In this document: piece after piece, positions 13,301 to 28,300 of the stretch
How the letters are laid out: each line of letters opens with the position of its first letter
Position numbering within the stretch: position 1 is the first letter of the stretch
DNA from: Plectrocnemia conspersa
Lineage: Eukaryota > Arthropoda > Insecta > Trichoptera > Polycentropodidae
Reading direction: 5' to 3'
NCBI GenBank assembly: GCA_009617715.1
Contig: VTFK01000075.1
Span: forward strand, 372,001-436,000
Length of the DNA stretch: 64,000 bases
Notes under the pieces: generated by a model
The model's input: only the letters and a program-made list of their open reading frames with translations
What the model was told of the DNA's origin: nothing
The model's database searches: none
Made by a program: the position numbers and the translations under genes

Positions 13301-16300
13301 AAGCTTAGCTAGCTAATTATTTCTCAAATTATAGACAAGATTATAATCATTAGTACATTTAGAATCAGGTGGTAATTTATAAATGGATTGAGCATAATTT
13401 TATGCGACGAAATATAGTCGAAGGTAGGAGAGGTGAGAAAAGCAGGGTCTAAATTTACCTCTTGCCCTACAACGAATTTACATAGTTTCTATATATAAAT
13501 AATAAATGTATTAGTATACTTTATTACTAAAATATGTTAATAAGATAATTTACTTTGAAAAAAGTTAATTTGATCTTATTATTCATGTGCTATAATAAAA
13601 TCAATATTCTAAAAAGCCATTACCTATCCTTTCTTTAATAAGGCAATTAGAAAATAGCTACGTTGTAATCCATTTTCTAGTAAGTTTACTGCTACGTAAA
13701 ACGCCCACTTAAACAGCTTACTTCTTATCTATATTTTTATTTACAGAATATGACGCCATTTACCTGGCCGCGAAAAAAAATGTCTATATGTAATTAAAAA
13801 AAATGCGGTTTCTATTAAAAAAATAGTTATTTATTATAAAAAAAATCTATATATTATATGCTTTTATTTATTTTTAAATACAGAAAAGCGGTTTTTTGAA
13901 AAAAAATACTTTTTATTCGCAAATTTATAAAATTCCAAAAAAATTACAACGAATGATTAAGCATAAGCTTCCTGGTAATGGCATTGCATGATATTTATGT
14001 CTTGCTAAATCAGATATTTATTACAATTCTATTTTTTTTAACCTTTGCAGCACACGAACAGATGCAGCTAGAATTTTTTTTTTTTTTTTAGCAGAATATA
14101 TTTAAAAAATTGCCTTAGATATGAATAAATTAAATTAAAAAAATATTTGAAAAAAAAAATTTTTAAATATAAAAAAAAAAAAAAGATGTAAGCATTAGAG
14201 TAAATAAATGTATGAAATATACAAAAATCTTTTTAAATTATTATATATTCCAAATATATACATTTCATATAATGTATATTCAAAAACTAACTTACCTATG
14301 TTGATATGGTAAAAAGATATAAACGAAACAAAATAACTCGAAATATGCACTTTAGAAATATGTCCCAGCAAGAAAGTCAAAATAAGAAATGATGTGTCAC
14401 ACCCGAGCGAGAATGACCACCGATGATGTCGCTATAAAATTTGGTTATTTGGTAATAGGCCAAGTCCACATTGGTGGTTTCACTCGTAGATATGAATGCA
14501 TGTCGCGGAAAAAAATCCCAAAGAGGTGGTCTCACCGTGCAACCACTATGCCGGAAAGGGTTAAATGAAGTATCGAAGAAAATATAATTGCCTTTAAAAT
14601 CTAATTGTAGATATATTCTATGAGCTCACTAGTCGTTAATCGATATTAATTTAATATAACAGTGAAAAATTTGTACCAATTGATACATAAACAAATAAAA
14701 ACATAGAACATTGAAAATATTGATCATATAAAACTTTGAAAATATTAGGGATGAATTGGAAAAAATTCAGGATAATTTAATAACATCTTATTACACGTTA
14801 ACCTCAAATGAAGTTATGAGTTTAATCACCATTTTTTAAACATTCGCGTTGATTTTTATTTTAATTTTTAATTTTGGGCAGTTTTACATTTATCGGGCGC
14901 AGTTTACCTACATTTTTTACTATATGAATTATATTTTGGAATCAAATTTTTATATTTTACTTGGAGGCTTATTATGAAATATAATAAATTCAATCTAATA
15001 ATCAAGTTTTAGGGTATAAATATTCAGAAAAAAACACTGTTGTGGTCAATCAGTTCCACCTTTTTACAAATAATGATGGTTTATTTTTGCACAAGTTTAT
15101 AAAAAATATTTTTTGCGAAAAATTATACGGCTAAAATAGTCTTAAGAGCATATTTTATTTAAATAAATTCACTTATAAAATACGCCTTGTCCTGGTCTTT
15201 GTGTCAGGGTTGTTTATTTTCTTAATACAAAGCTCACTGCTATTTAATGTGCTGTGTAACAATTATGAAATGTTTTCTGTGGATGCGTCTGTAATCTCCA
15301 GGCGTCTTCAAAGCGGTTTGAATCTGTGGATGCGAAGAGAGAAGCGGCGGCATCTGTAATCTTCGCTGGTCTTAAGTTGGGCCAGCCTCCGTTTTTTGGT
15401 CGTTCAAGTTAGAGCTCTTGAAGGTATAATACACTGAACCATGAAATGGATGTTCAAGTGTAAATCTCCGTAGGAGATGTCTCAAACGAGTTCTCAGACA
15501 GTGTCTTACAAGAAGTGATTCTCAGTTTTATATGTTTCCGTATTTATATCCACGGCCCCCTTATTAGTATTTTTAGCAATTACAGATGAGCTTTTTGAAA
15601 CAAATTGCCATTGGGTACTAGATCAGATAAGGAACCGCCGAATCCCACATTATCTTCAAGTTGACGGATTTTTTATTCCTTTCTGATTTATGCCGGGTAC
15701 GTGTGACTTAAGCTGTTAAAAGCTTTCATACTGTTGTGTTCCATTTTAACAGGAAACTCTTTTTTCTAGACGATAAAAACGCTTTATCACAATTCGAATT
15801 ATGAGTTAATCCCTTTAATTGTGAATAGAAGAGGGGTTCAATTAATGAACACGGCTGCCTTGTTATTATTTTCTTTAAATTGTATTTAAAAATTAAAAAC
15901 ACATTTATTTTAATGAATTAAAATATATAGAAATGTAATATATTATTATAAAAAGTCAAGACTGATTTTTTCCGAACAACAAATCCCGAATATAGGCGTT
16001 TCATTCTGAATGAATAGTAGAGGTAAAATTATTCCGGAGAAAGATTTGTAAAATAAATGAGAAACACATACATTCAATTTTTTATTATGCTTTCCAAGTG
16101 TAACTCTCCTTTTAAAAAAAAACTTTAATTGCCAATTTTGAATCCAAAAGCAAAGCTATAAAACCATTGACAAGTTATTCTATATTACGTGTTTTTGCAC
16201 GCAATAGACCAAGATAACTCGACTAGATTGCGAGTCTCTGAACAGCGTCATAACTTTCAGTTAAAAGCGCGTTACGGTTATTTCGCGATCATTTTTGCCA

Positions 16301-19300
16301 GATTAATTCGAGCCGCTCGTCGAAATTTATACGACGCCGTTGCCGGAGCGCCGATGGCCCTCCCGTTCTCCTCGAGCGCCACTTCATACAACGCCACCGT
16401 GCAAATTGGAGGTCGTTTCTATAAAATTGAATTAAATTTTCATCTAATACCCCGGAGGCGAGGGATATGACTATGGTGAGCTGTTTCCCCTGTTCTTGTA
16501 GTAGTACTTCGGCCGGGGCGCGAGATACGAGCCATATAAAACATTTCCAGCGAACATCGCGGCGCGCGCGTATCGAACAATTTTTATTTTATTTTTTAAC
16601 AAGAAAGGGTGTAAATTTTAAGGCCAAGTGTAAAAGGCGATTGCTTTTCTTTAAAACATTTCATTAAAATATATTTTATTTTATGTTTCAACAATGTGAG
16701 TTAAATCGATTATTTAATCCGCATATTACAAAAAATACACCCAATCGTGACTTAGGCTTTCATTTTATGCGATCAATAGTGCAATTTTATTTGAAATCAC
16801 AAGTTGAATTTTCATCATAGCTCGCTTCTACGTTGTTTGTTTTAATAAATCTCATTACTTGATTTGATACTCTTGATTCTTCGTTGCGCTTCTCTCTCGT
16901 GCACCAACTTTGATTGGATGCAATATGTACATTTACATATAATAGCAACGATAGTGCTACATAACAAATACTAGAAGTATTTTTTAAAAAAAAGCTTTAT
17001 TTTTCTTGTATATGTGTAATAATATCATAACGACTATAAAAAAGTCTTTATAAATACATAATTAATGAATGGGTGTAAAGATACAAAGCTAATAAAAATG
17101 TAAGTATTTTTTAAAAAATTGCCTCTAGAATCTGCATGACGTATCAAAGTTCACTAAGTTTTGTGCTAAAATATAATTTACTGTACAAAATGTTTACATT
17201 TACAATAATGTACGGTAAACACTTTATTATGTACATTTATGTAAGCCATACAAAGTTTTGCTATTGGATTTTGTATTAATTGCGACAATACTGAATCGAG
17301 TAGATCATCGAGAAATCAGCGAATCGTATCCCGACGCTCTTAAAAGAAAGGCGCTGGGATATAAGAACGGATAATAACCACATGTCCTTTTGTAAAGGTA
17401 TCTTTTTTGAATTTTTCCCACTGAAAGGGAATATTTGGTTGCTTGGGGATTCCAAATTATTTGGTTGTTTCGGAATTCCAAATTATATATCCCGATTGAA
17501 GAATGCTACGAACTAAGGTGTCATAGAGGACGCAAATAACTGACGGATCGTCTCATAACAAAGCCGAACATCTTGGAAGATTTTTCATAGACGTCGTGTA
17601 TGTGTAGAGAGAACCTCCATTTGCTCTCAATGTGATTCCGAGATCTTCAATGGAAGTTTATCTAGTCAAAATGTTCCCACCAATAACGTAGGAATAAACT
17701 TATCATCAATCAATTGTCAAATTTTTATTTCTTATTAAATGATTAATCATATATATTATATGATTAAATTTATATTATTGAAAAATCCATAAAACATTAG
17801 ATTGTTTGGTAACTTTGTAAAGATCAAAGCCGCCGTCGAAACTCGTCGAAAGCGTGCAGCTTTTTATATAGGCCAGAGTGAAAGAGAGCAGTGGCGATAA
17901 ATATTAAATTACGACAAACTCGAAAACAAAATCTGCCCTCTTCTGACAAAAATGCCCAGAGCATTGTGGACAATTAAGACCCTTATTGGATATCAGAATT
18001 AACCGAGACGCCTTTGTGCTTGCCCGTTCGCTCGTCGAAGCTTAAAAGAGCCGGCCTGTGTATAGTAAGTACTGATACTATATAGTCCGCCGAAAGGCCG
18101 CAGTCGCCTAATTATTAGCATAAATATACAAATTGTAATGGGGGCCACGGTGGTGGCCACTTTCCACCCCGCAGAGATCGCAAAGTGAGCAGTTTCCAGC
18201 GCGAAATTGCCTACGGCCGCATTTTATGAAGTGATCACTCTCTCTCTCTCTCTCCGTATTTTAAAACCGACCGCGTCGAATAATTCGGACGAGTGTGTTA
18301 ACCGGCTCGTGCAAATTCTCATTTAACTTTTATCAGGTGTGTTTATGTATGTATAGCGAGGAAGCAAAATCTTTTCTAAAGATGAAGAACGCAGTCGTGT
18401 CGCGTAAAGGGGGCTAATAAAGTTTGTTTTTTGCTGTTTAATCGCACCGCGAAACGTCGCACTTTTGGCTCTACACGAGGGATTACGTCGCGCGTGATGG
18501 AAATGTAATTATGCACATAAAAATAAAATTTAGGCGTTGTTTTATTTTAAGGTAGTGGATTAAGAACACAAATTACAATTATAATTTAACCTAATTTATA
18601 TATCAAAGATATAATATCACTTTTGATCAAATAAAATACTAGTGCGTACATAATTGTGTATAAGATTAATCACACAATTAATATAATATTATAAAATAAA
18701 CGTCAAAAATCAATAAGTTTTTAGAAGAACTACGGCAAGAATATGTTCTCTGATATTTTACGGTTCAAAAATATAAAACAAACCAAACAAAAACATGTTG
18801 ACTGCTTCTGCCTATGTGAGATATATGAGGTGTGATTAAAAAATACGGTAAATGAATTTTTATAGCAGCACCTGCTGACGCTACATCCATTTAAAGTAAT
18901 AAGACCGATAGCCTGATCCGTTGAGATAGTCAGTGTCATGTTTGAGCAAGTTGCGATTTGTCAGCCGGCTTTCAGAGCCGGTAGAGTTAGGTCGTGTTTA
19001 CCGTGTCTTTTGCGCATCATAGATTTCGACCAACGCATTAGCATTAAGTTTTGTTTTAAGTTGCAAAAGAGTGCCTAAGAAGCTCATGAAATGTTAAGAT
19101 CAGTGTATGACGATAATGTGGTGACTCTAGAGACCGTTTACAAGTTGTATGAGCGATTTAAAAACAGAAATGAGTCAGTTGAAGACAAGCAACGGTCGGG
19201 ACGTCTTTCGACCTCAAAAACAAAAGCGTGCAAAAAGTTTTAAAAATGGCTCGTTCAAACAGGCAATGGACGTTCGTTTTAGTTAGTTTTTTTATCACAT

Positions 19301-22300
19301 CTCGTACATATATACAAGGGTAAGGCAATAAGTCCCTACAAAACAATACAAAAACACATTATTTCTCAACATTGTACTCATCTCATCTTAGCTCGATACA
19401 CTTCACCCAGCCATTTAATCGACACACGTTTGCATTTATTCTGCACTGTGTGCAAACGCGGCACCCATCTTACCAATATCTTTTTCATACCCAATTTTTT
19501 GTACAAAATTTAAACCACTGAACCATGTGATATGCCTGTGTCCTCAACAAGTTCGCGCACTTTGACACGTCGATCTCTCAAAACCATATTGTAGATACTG
19601 TCGATCATTTCCGGCGTAATCACCTCAAGTGGACGTCCCAAACTATGTTTATCACTCGCTTAAACTCATTTAACACACTGTAAACAGTTTTAAACGCTGG
19701 TGCAGATGTGACTACACGAAACTTTCGTTTTTTCCATTGCACGAAAATGACAAAGGTTGTTTGTCTCGATTTATTGTAAAAGTGAAAGGACGCGATGGAA
19801 ATGGCTGACAATTTAACAGCAGTCTATTGACAGATGGTACTTTTCAGAAACGAACTTGTTTCGATACTACTAGCCTCCTCTCTTAGATTTTCTAATGGCT
19901 TATTGATCTACCCTTGTAATTAACAGCAAGAATATATTAGAAATAAACTATAATGTTTCATTAATCATTGTAAAAATTAGGTAAGTTTTTATGACGGCCA
20001 TACGTACATAAATAAATTTAAAATTGTAGGAATGGCGAGAAAAGAGGTGACTCATCAAATAAATCCCCTGTGCTTTTCTCATAAAATAAATTTAAATTAA
20101 CTGAATATAAAGTAAGCTATATAAACAATTATTATAAAGGTCAAATAAAAGGCATAGTAAATAAGCTAAATTCAATACTTTTACATATTTCAATAAAGAC
20201 TAAAAATATAAATTGCAGACCAAAAATTTGCCAATTAAAAGTTAGTGTTTTATTATTAAATTTCGCAAATTCTTCTAAAAATCTATTGTTTTGTCTTCCG
20301 ACAGCATTTTCTTAGCTGATATGTATATATACATATCAGTTAAGAAAATGTATATATACATACATAAAAAAGGGAAAAACGCTTGACAAATTTTACACGT
20401 AACAAAACCAAACTTAGCTAGAATATGTCAAAGCGTCAGGAGGCAAATAGAGCAAAGTTTCATACGAAACGAATTTACGACCTTGTGCACTTTCGAAAAA
20501 TCAAATTCGTGATACGACCGTCGCTGGTCTGGTATCCACACACGTTTCACGACCGACAGAGAATTTCGTTGCAAATTCATTAACTCAGATTTGAGTGTGT
20601 TCGTCGAAACTCAAGCAGCAAGTCGGACGCGAGAGACCTTATTCGTCGTAATCGCATTGTGTTGACTGCGAGCTACGATCCGTAGCGGCGAAGCTACGAC
20701 GCGTGGATAACGCAAACGATTTAAGCAAACTTTGATTATACCCGTGCAGCACCGTATATATATATTTATATAAATATAAGATGCATCTTGTTTCTATATA
20801 TTTTTTGAAGAAAACTTAATCAACACGTTCGCGCTCACCTTATGCTTGTCTTGAACGAACTTAGAAGATATAGCCTCGGACAAATGACGTTTATTTGCGC
20901 TTGAACTTTCAGCTGCTCCAGAGCTGCCGACTAATGGAACTTTACCAACTGCTGTGATGCTTTTCTCTTTAACTTTCAACTCTGAAAACATTAAGATAAA
21001 ATATTATACGCAATATGAAAAACAAGACTTTAATTACTTAACAAAATTATATTTACACACATACATATAAAATATATTGTAATATTACCACACCCTTAAT
21101 TTATATTATATTTTTAGTAGCTCATCGCGATTTAAGTAACATTTGTGCGTTGTTTATTTTATACACAAATTTATTTAAGTAATTAATCAGTTCAGCAAAT
21201 ATGATATGATTCGTTAAACTAATTACTTAATATTACCACAAATATCCATACTTCATAAATCTAATTTAAAAAAATTAGTTTATTATAATAACATAATCAT
21301 TGAACTGTAGAATTTTTACTTTATACATAGAAGTAAATATGTAGTAATTGGGTAAGGAAATCAAACATAATAAATACCTGCAAGTAAGCTATAACCACAA
21401 GACTGAAAGCTTGGGAATTGGTGACATCTATATAATTCCTCCCTCAAGTCAACTGCAGTTACGTCTAGTCTTTGTGATTTATTGATTTTATATTGTGTTT
21501 TAGTAACTTTCACTTTGAATTTAAAATATGTTGTGTTTCCGTTTGTTGTTACAGAATATATAAGCAAAAAATATGTTAATGTCTTGTCTTTGGGCAAATT
21601 GTGTACTAAATTAAAATTCTAGCTGATTCTTTTTCGTTTACTATCTTGATAACTGAGAAAAGTATAGTGCATCAACTGACATGATCACTTTAAAAAAATA
21701 GTATTACTTTGCTATTTTTAAGCCATTTGTTTTTAATAACCTTCAATAAACAAATAATGTAAGAAATATGATAAAGAGATATTCGTAAAGTAAAAATAAT
21801 GTCGGGACCATTTGATCGTTGCGCAGAATTAGTTGCAAAAGAATTATTACTTATTTATTTATGTCTCTTGGATTTACCAAGAGATTAACAATGATCGTGA
21901 CAAATATTGACTGGTAATGGATCAGACGTCCATTACCGGGCAAATAATATTCTTAATCATGTACCGATTTGCACTCTACCCTAACGTCTTTAAACACACC
22001 AAAAAGAACAATATTACTTGTATTAGAAAAAAAAAAAAGTCTGGTTCCGTACCAAAAAATCGAGTAATGAAAAGGACGTTCGAATTCCTTCTATTCCCTC
22101 ATACCAATCAACCGAGACGACCCTTATTCCTTTGACCGTCCGATCTGGTCTAGTATTGAATAAATTGTACCTCCATATTTTAAGCTGTTATAAAATATAA
22201 TTTAGTTAACAATGACACATATTTATATATGCATTTTTCGAAATGCATCATTACTTTTGTATTATAATTATATGTATAATGATAATATCTAATTGAATTT

Positions 22301-25300
22301 CAATCAAAACCTCTGTCAACGACTGACGGAGAAGCTTTGAACAGGCGTGCTTCAATGAAAGGGTGCACTCGTAGATTTCTTCTGAAAACTTAATATATTC
22401 CCAATATGTTGTTAAGCGTCAATAATACCAATATTTACGAATATATGTGTATATAAAAATGAAAAGGGAGAATCCTTGCAGGCGTTATTTACACACAATG
22501 CAACCGCGAATATAATAGAAGGACAGGTACGTAGGTCGCGGGGTTGAAAGGCAATCTCCGTTAAATCATATTTTGCAGCCGTATCCGTGGCGATATTCTG
22601 CCATATTGGATTCTAAGAAATAACTCAATCGGGGGAGACCGAGCACCAAGCCAACCATCCAAGCTAGGTTCGTCGGTCGGAACTCTGCATATAGTGCAAC
22701 TGTGCAAATTTTGCGGTGGGCTTTGCATAAACACCTATTCGATAGAGGAAAAGTTTGCCTCTCTCTCTCTATGTGTGTTGAGCTGTGGCAAGATAAGAAC
22801 TCTGTTTTATTATTTTATTTTCTTAATTAATCTAGTTCTTTTTTTAAAAACAAGTCATATGTAACACTTGTCCTACTTTAAAAAATCTATATTATAATAT
22901 GTATAGTACATCAAAGTTGTTCAGTCTCATTTGAACTATTGAATGTAACACTATGGAAATATTAAATTAATATATATTTTAAAACTCAAATAAAACTAAC
23001 TAGATAGACATTTAGATACTTTTTTAAATGACAAAATTGTGTACAAGCTAGTTAAAAAGTAAAGATAGAAAAATTGGACTATTATTAGGCTAAATAATTT
23101 AAAGATTCATTTTGTGCTAAGATATAAATTTCTTGTGGCAATGTCGTTAAAATTATGTAAAAAGTTGCACAAAGGTAGTCTTTAAATAAATTATACAAAA
23201 AAAAAACACGAAATTTCTTAGAACCTTGGACAATGGCTTATCTAACCTGTTACATTAAAAAATAATTTAAGCACATTGTCGGCTTATATTCGCTAGCAGA
23301 TTCACATCAACATGAAAAATGTCGAGATAATCGTGCCGCAACGCCAAGAACTACATCATCTGCGAAACTTTTCCAACACCATGAATAAATTTAAAATGTT
23401 TTACATAATAAGTAAACGCTCCGACAGCGCCATAGGCGACATTCGTCACTTTGAAAATCCCGAAAGACAGTCAGTTGGCAAGAAGACTTACTTTGCGATA
23501 TTTGATATATATATATATATATATATACATATTTTCCACACGTACTCGAGAGAATCCGCTCTCAATTATCGCAATATCGTCAGATTTTTGCTCGGCGCTA
23601 ATGAGTTTCTTGTCAAACTGTGACGGGAAAGGATTTCGTGTATAATCTATATAGGTTACAAATGGCTAGTAATAAACCGAACAGAGTCCCTGGGCGAATC
23701 CCATCTTTGTAGCATTTACAATTGATATGTTTGTTATAATATAATAATCGTTCCAGTGTAATTTATCTCCCGTTTGATGGATGTCTCTTTTTTTGGTACG
23801 CAGCTCAATTTTCCAGCATTGTGCTACTTTATAATGCGGCGAAGATAAAAAGGACGAATTGGGGGAGAAAACGCCAATCATTTTGAGGTAAATAAATAAC
23901 GAAACGTGTCGATTTAATCGGTAAATGCAAATCACAATGGCGCAACGGATAAACTGGTGAATACTTCGAATTCCAAAAATAGAATCTAATAAACTACCGG
24001 GATACTGGGGTTGTTTTTATTTAAGCAACAATCAGATAATTATTTTTATCTGGTAAGTATCTTGTCGTTTAAAAATCAACTAATAAAAAAATAGTTTATT
24101 TATAAAACATAATAAACTAATCTTTTATATTTTTTCAAATTTTTATATTCATTTATTTTTTTAAATATTCTGTTGTAACCTGACAGGCGTAAGCGTTACA
24201 ATGAGGTAAATCAGTATTAACTAGGTAAGTCAATCATACATAATAAATACCCACAAGTAAGTATTAACCACCAGACTGAAAGTCTGAGAATCAGTGACAC
24301 CTTAATTATAAATAATTATGTGTCATACAATTTATAATCAATATATGTCACCGCAGCTGGGGCTGATTTTTATTATTAGCGCAATTTTATAAATAAAAAT
24401 TCGAGTGCCGCTGCCGAAGCTCGAACCCACAACCTCTGAATTACTAGTCTGAGACGTTACGGACCGCACTATTTGAATCCATTAATTTAATTATGGTTGT
24501 ATTTTATCAAATTATAATAAAGGTAGTGCTTTTTTTTACTACAAAAAAGTTTTAATATAGTAAGACAAAGTTTTTTTTTGTTAAGTTAAAAGTTTCTTAA
24601 TTCTTAAGAGTATCAAAATTCAAACGGTAAATTTTCGAAAAAGAGTTTTGCGGTAGCCTGCGAATGTCTAACCATACTTGGCGTGTTTTATAACACACAG
24701 CCGTTAAACCTGCAAGAAACTACTTTCAACAGCTTTGCTAACAAGCGTATAATAAGGCTTTAAGTGCACTTTGCTCTCTATTTTCGTCAGTTGCTTCAGC
24801 GAACAACTTTGCAAGAGCACTGCTTCCGAATATCGGTATTTAATTTGGTTTGCATGGCTTACCAAAAATCGACTACGACAACTCGATGCAGTGAGAGCGA
24901 AAAAATCTAAAATTCCAGTTAACTATGGTGTGAAATTCGTGTGGAAATCTGTTTAATTGAACATTCCGCCGCGGGAAAATGGCCCGAGGAAACACGATTT
25001 AGGACATTGTATTATAATATAAAACGTAGAGATAGAATCGAACACGTTAGTTCCAACCACGTAGTCTTGTGCTCGTTACGTTTAGCAACGGTAGAAATGC
25101 CAATATATTATTTAAATCCATTAAATATATTGAACAATATATGTTAGTTTAATAATAATAAAATCACAACAAAATATAATATAAATTTCTATAATCTTTA
25201 ATTAAAATTATAACAATAATCTTTAATACTTTATAGATATTATAGTTATCTATATAGTCAGGTCTATTCGAAGCAACTCTCAAAGGAAAATTGTGTAATA

Positions 25301-28300
25301 TCTTTCGCACAATGGTCCCCATTCAAAGTGCGAGTTCTTTCACTATAGTGATCAAATCCACTTAAATTTGATAGAAATTATAAAAATATATAGTATTTTA
25401 ATATGTAAACATTTCCCCTTAAAAATATGGGAATCCTTATAACTAATATATAACATGTTAGAGTGATTTATAGACTAAGCACACTTTTTGTATACTCGTT
25501 AAGTCTTCAAATCACTATAATATACAAAGATATTAACGCTCTAGTCACTATCAACATTCAGTTTTCAAACTTTTAAAAAAAAAAAATCACACAAATTTTA
25601 GGATTTTCGGATTTTTTTATTAATCGAACATTTAATGTTAATATTAATTAAATGGACGCTTCTGAACCTTTTGCAGGAGCTGATCCTGTCGATGTAATTT
25701 TCGATGACTTTTTCGTACATTTCGGGCGGTATCGTAGCTATAACTTGAGGGATGTTGGTTTTTAGGTATTCAAACGTTTCGGGTTTATCATCATAGACAT
25801 GATTCTTAGCATTAAATCGCATGATCATGGTTGAGAGTTGAGGTCACCAAAACATGAAATAATGCGACCTGGGAACTTTTCACGCAAAACATCTAGCTTT
25901 TGAAAAAATTGACTGTTACAGTCCGACCTTCATCGTTTTCAAAAAAAGTAAGGCCCAATGACGCTGCCTGACCACAATGGTACCAGTCACTTTTTAGGCA
26001 CAGTTCGTACAGAATTTTTATTTCTGTAGAACAATTACACAATTTACCGTGTTAAGCATTAGTTAAGCGATCCGTTTCGTAAATGTGTTGTTACAAACTA
26101 ACATTTGACACTTTAAACATGCGTAATTATTAACAGCTGTCTGATTTACAGTGCTGCCAACATAGGAAACTCGAATTGGATCAACCTGTATATGTAAAAT
26201 TATTTAAGTAGTTAAATTTTATATCATCTGATTTTATAAAAGTAAATAATACTATTATTTATTAGTATAAAATCGTCGAATTATCGTTGCATTCTTGCAA
26301 TAATCGTTAAAAACTTGTTAAAAGAGTCATTAATAGATTTTTATCGGCATAATAAATGAAATAGCATTTATGAATATTCCAACGGACTAACGGAGGTGTA
26401 TTATTAAATTTGTATTAAAACCGTTGGACCATACTTTAACAAAAAAAGGTTAAAATATTTCCTCTAAGCAAAATTTAAGATTTCATAAAATGACTACGTT
26501 GCCAAATATATACAATTTTGAATCTACCGTTACGCCGTCACTTAGATATTAACAAAAACAAAAGACCTGGTTCCGCTAAGATCAAAGGAACGAGAACTGA
26601 AGGGAACATTGGACTCTCTTTGATTATTCTATGATTTATAGGTCTAAACACTGCTGTACTGAATAACTTCCGTTGGACTTTTACTAAAATTTTAGTCAAG
26701 ACTTTCCACACGGTACTTACAATTTCGACTTGGAATAATGAGAGTTCAGCCAAATTGGAACCAAACGGAATTAGGTCGAATCAAACCAAAATTACCATTA
26801 GAAGCCAAAAAGCAAACGCTATCACTTCGATCTTGTCCAGCTAAGCAGTCACTACAAATCTATAAGGGTTTAACCCGATCTTTGTTACGACGACGTACTA
26901 CGGGGATAACTGCGGCCATATTTTAAACGATTTACCATAAATTGTTTATTAAAAAAACTTTATAATTATACACGGTAAACAAACGCATAATCAACTAGGT
27001 TCGGCACAAAAATGATGTTGATTTAAATATATATCAATAATTAGGAAAAATCATTAAATTGCATTTTTAATAAGTAACAAATTAATATAAACACTGTTAT
27101 AAAAACTATTCAACTGGCAGCACATGCCTGATAATCCACGTGAAATAAACAGTGTTATATTATTCAATTTTTGCAATAACTACCGATAATTATGTAAAAC
27201 ATACTTATTTATCAGTTACGATAAAAAAAATATTTTTAAAAAATCCGGTGTAAAAAACAATGTTACTATTTGTTTATATACTTCCGTATTTAAGTTACCT
27301 CAAATTACTGGGTAGTGACTTATCTTTGTACCACACAAAAAATGTAATGAGAGTAATCTTCTGATTGAAAGGACAGGTGGTTCGTGAGTGTTTGCATTCA
27401 CAAAATACTATTTTTTATTTATAAAAATGAATTGTGTGAAAAAATAAAGGTTTTTAATTTGATAAACTCTCGTATTTGATTTAATGGTAAAATAAGTATA
27501 ATTTTTAACAAAATAAATAGTTTTATTACATGTATATTATTATGACAAAAATAGTCTTTCAATACTATAGAAATATGTCAGGTGAATTCTTAATTCATAG
27601 AAAATTACTGCGCAATGAAATGTCACGTTCTCAACATAAATGAATTTTACAATTATCTAAGGGAACTGGTAGGCAATTACAATATTAACTTAAAAGCACA
27701 ACAGGATTTAAAATCAAGTATAAGTAAATCTTATTATAAAATTATTATATTCCGTAACACTATTAATATAAAACTTATGACTCAAACCGTACCAGAATTT
27801 TATGTGTTTATGTCAATATCCTAGGCTCTTTGTAATCGAATCCCAATTTTTACGTAGACATAATCAGTTATTTATTAAAAGTAAACGGTCAACCACCCAA
27901 AGACCCTCCACATAAACATCGAACAGCATTACGTCCACAAAATTAGACGAGCACTCGTGCCCGAACGTTATATCGATCTCATCAGGTCGCCTGTTATTGA
28001 AGAACGTCAACCATCAGCCGCCGGTGATTTGGGTGAGGTTAGGTGGTAGGCTACAAAAGCTTCACAGAAATTGCCGACTGGGCAAATCAGTATTTACCCT
28101 GCGGAATTGAATCGTTCCCCCCGTGCGCCTGACGAGCTTTCTGATGAATTAATTTCAACTAGGGCAGGTAACAGCGCCGGCGCCTCACGAAGATCACGTA
28201 CAATGTACGTGACGTATTTTTAACCCTTTTCGCCGTTTGCGGAAGTTATTCAAACAAACGATTCACGCTCTAAGGCTGGGCCGCAAATGCATTAATTATA

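Larger units (their letters stand above)
6867..20838. other. SPATA22 intron 5 (14 kb)
   Basis: AT-rich intron containing, in order: a hAT-like terminus near 8086, GC-raised blocks at about 9800-10560, 16190-16570 and 17820-18500, a diverged repeat pair (11760-11945 and 15690-15870), a second hAT-like terminus near 13105, a block at 15190-15560 with duplicated CTGTGGATGCG segments that looks like part of a retroelement, and two mariner remnants at 18826-19916. The open frames in the GC-raised blocks show no recognisable domain. Confidence 0.5.

Noticed and set aside
16189..16667. Two overlapping open frames in a GC-raised block
   Set aside because: Low-complexity composition, no splice context and no recognisable domain; more likely noncoding regulatory DNA.
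23312..23645. Two overlapping open frames around a TA microsatellite
   Set aside because: Both read through the TA repeat (IYIYIY) and show no domain; probably noncoding.
24405..24482. Functional tRNA gene
   Set aside because: The tRNA-like head lacks a properly paired acceptor stem and continues into a repeated body, so it is better explained as a SINE.
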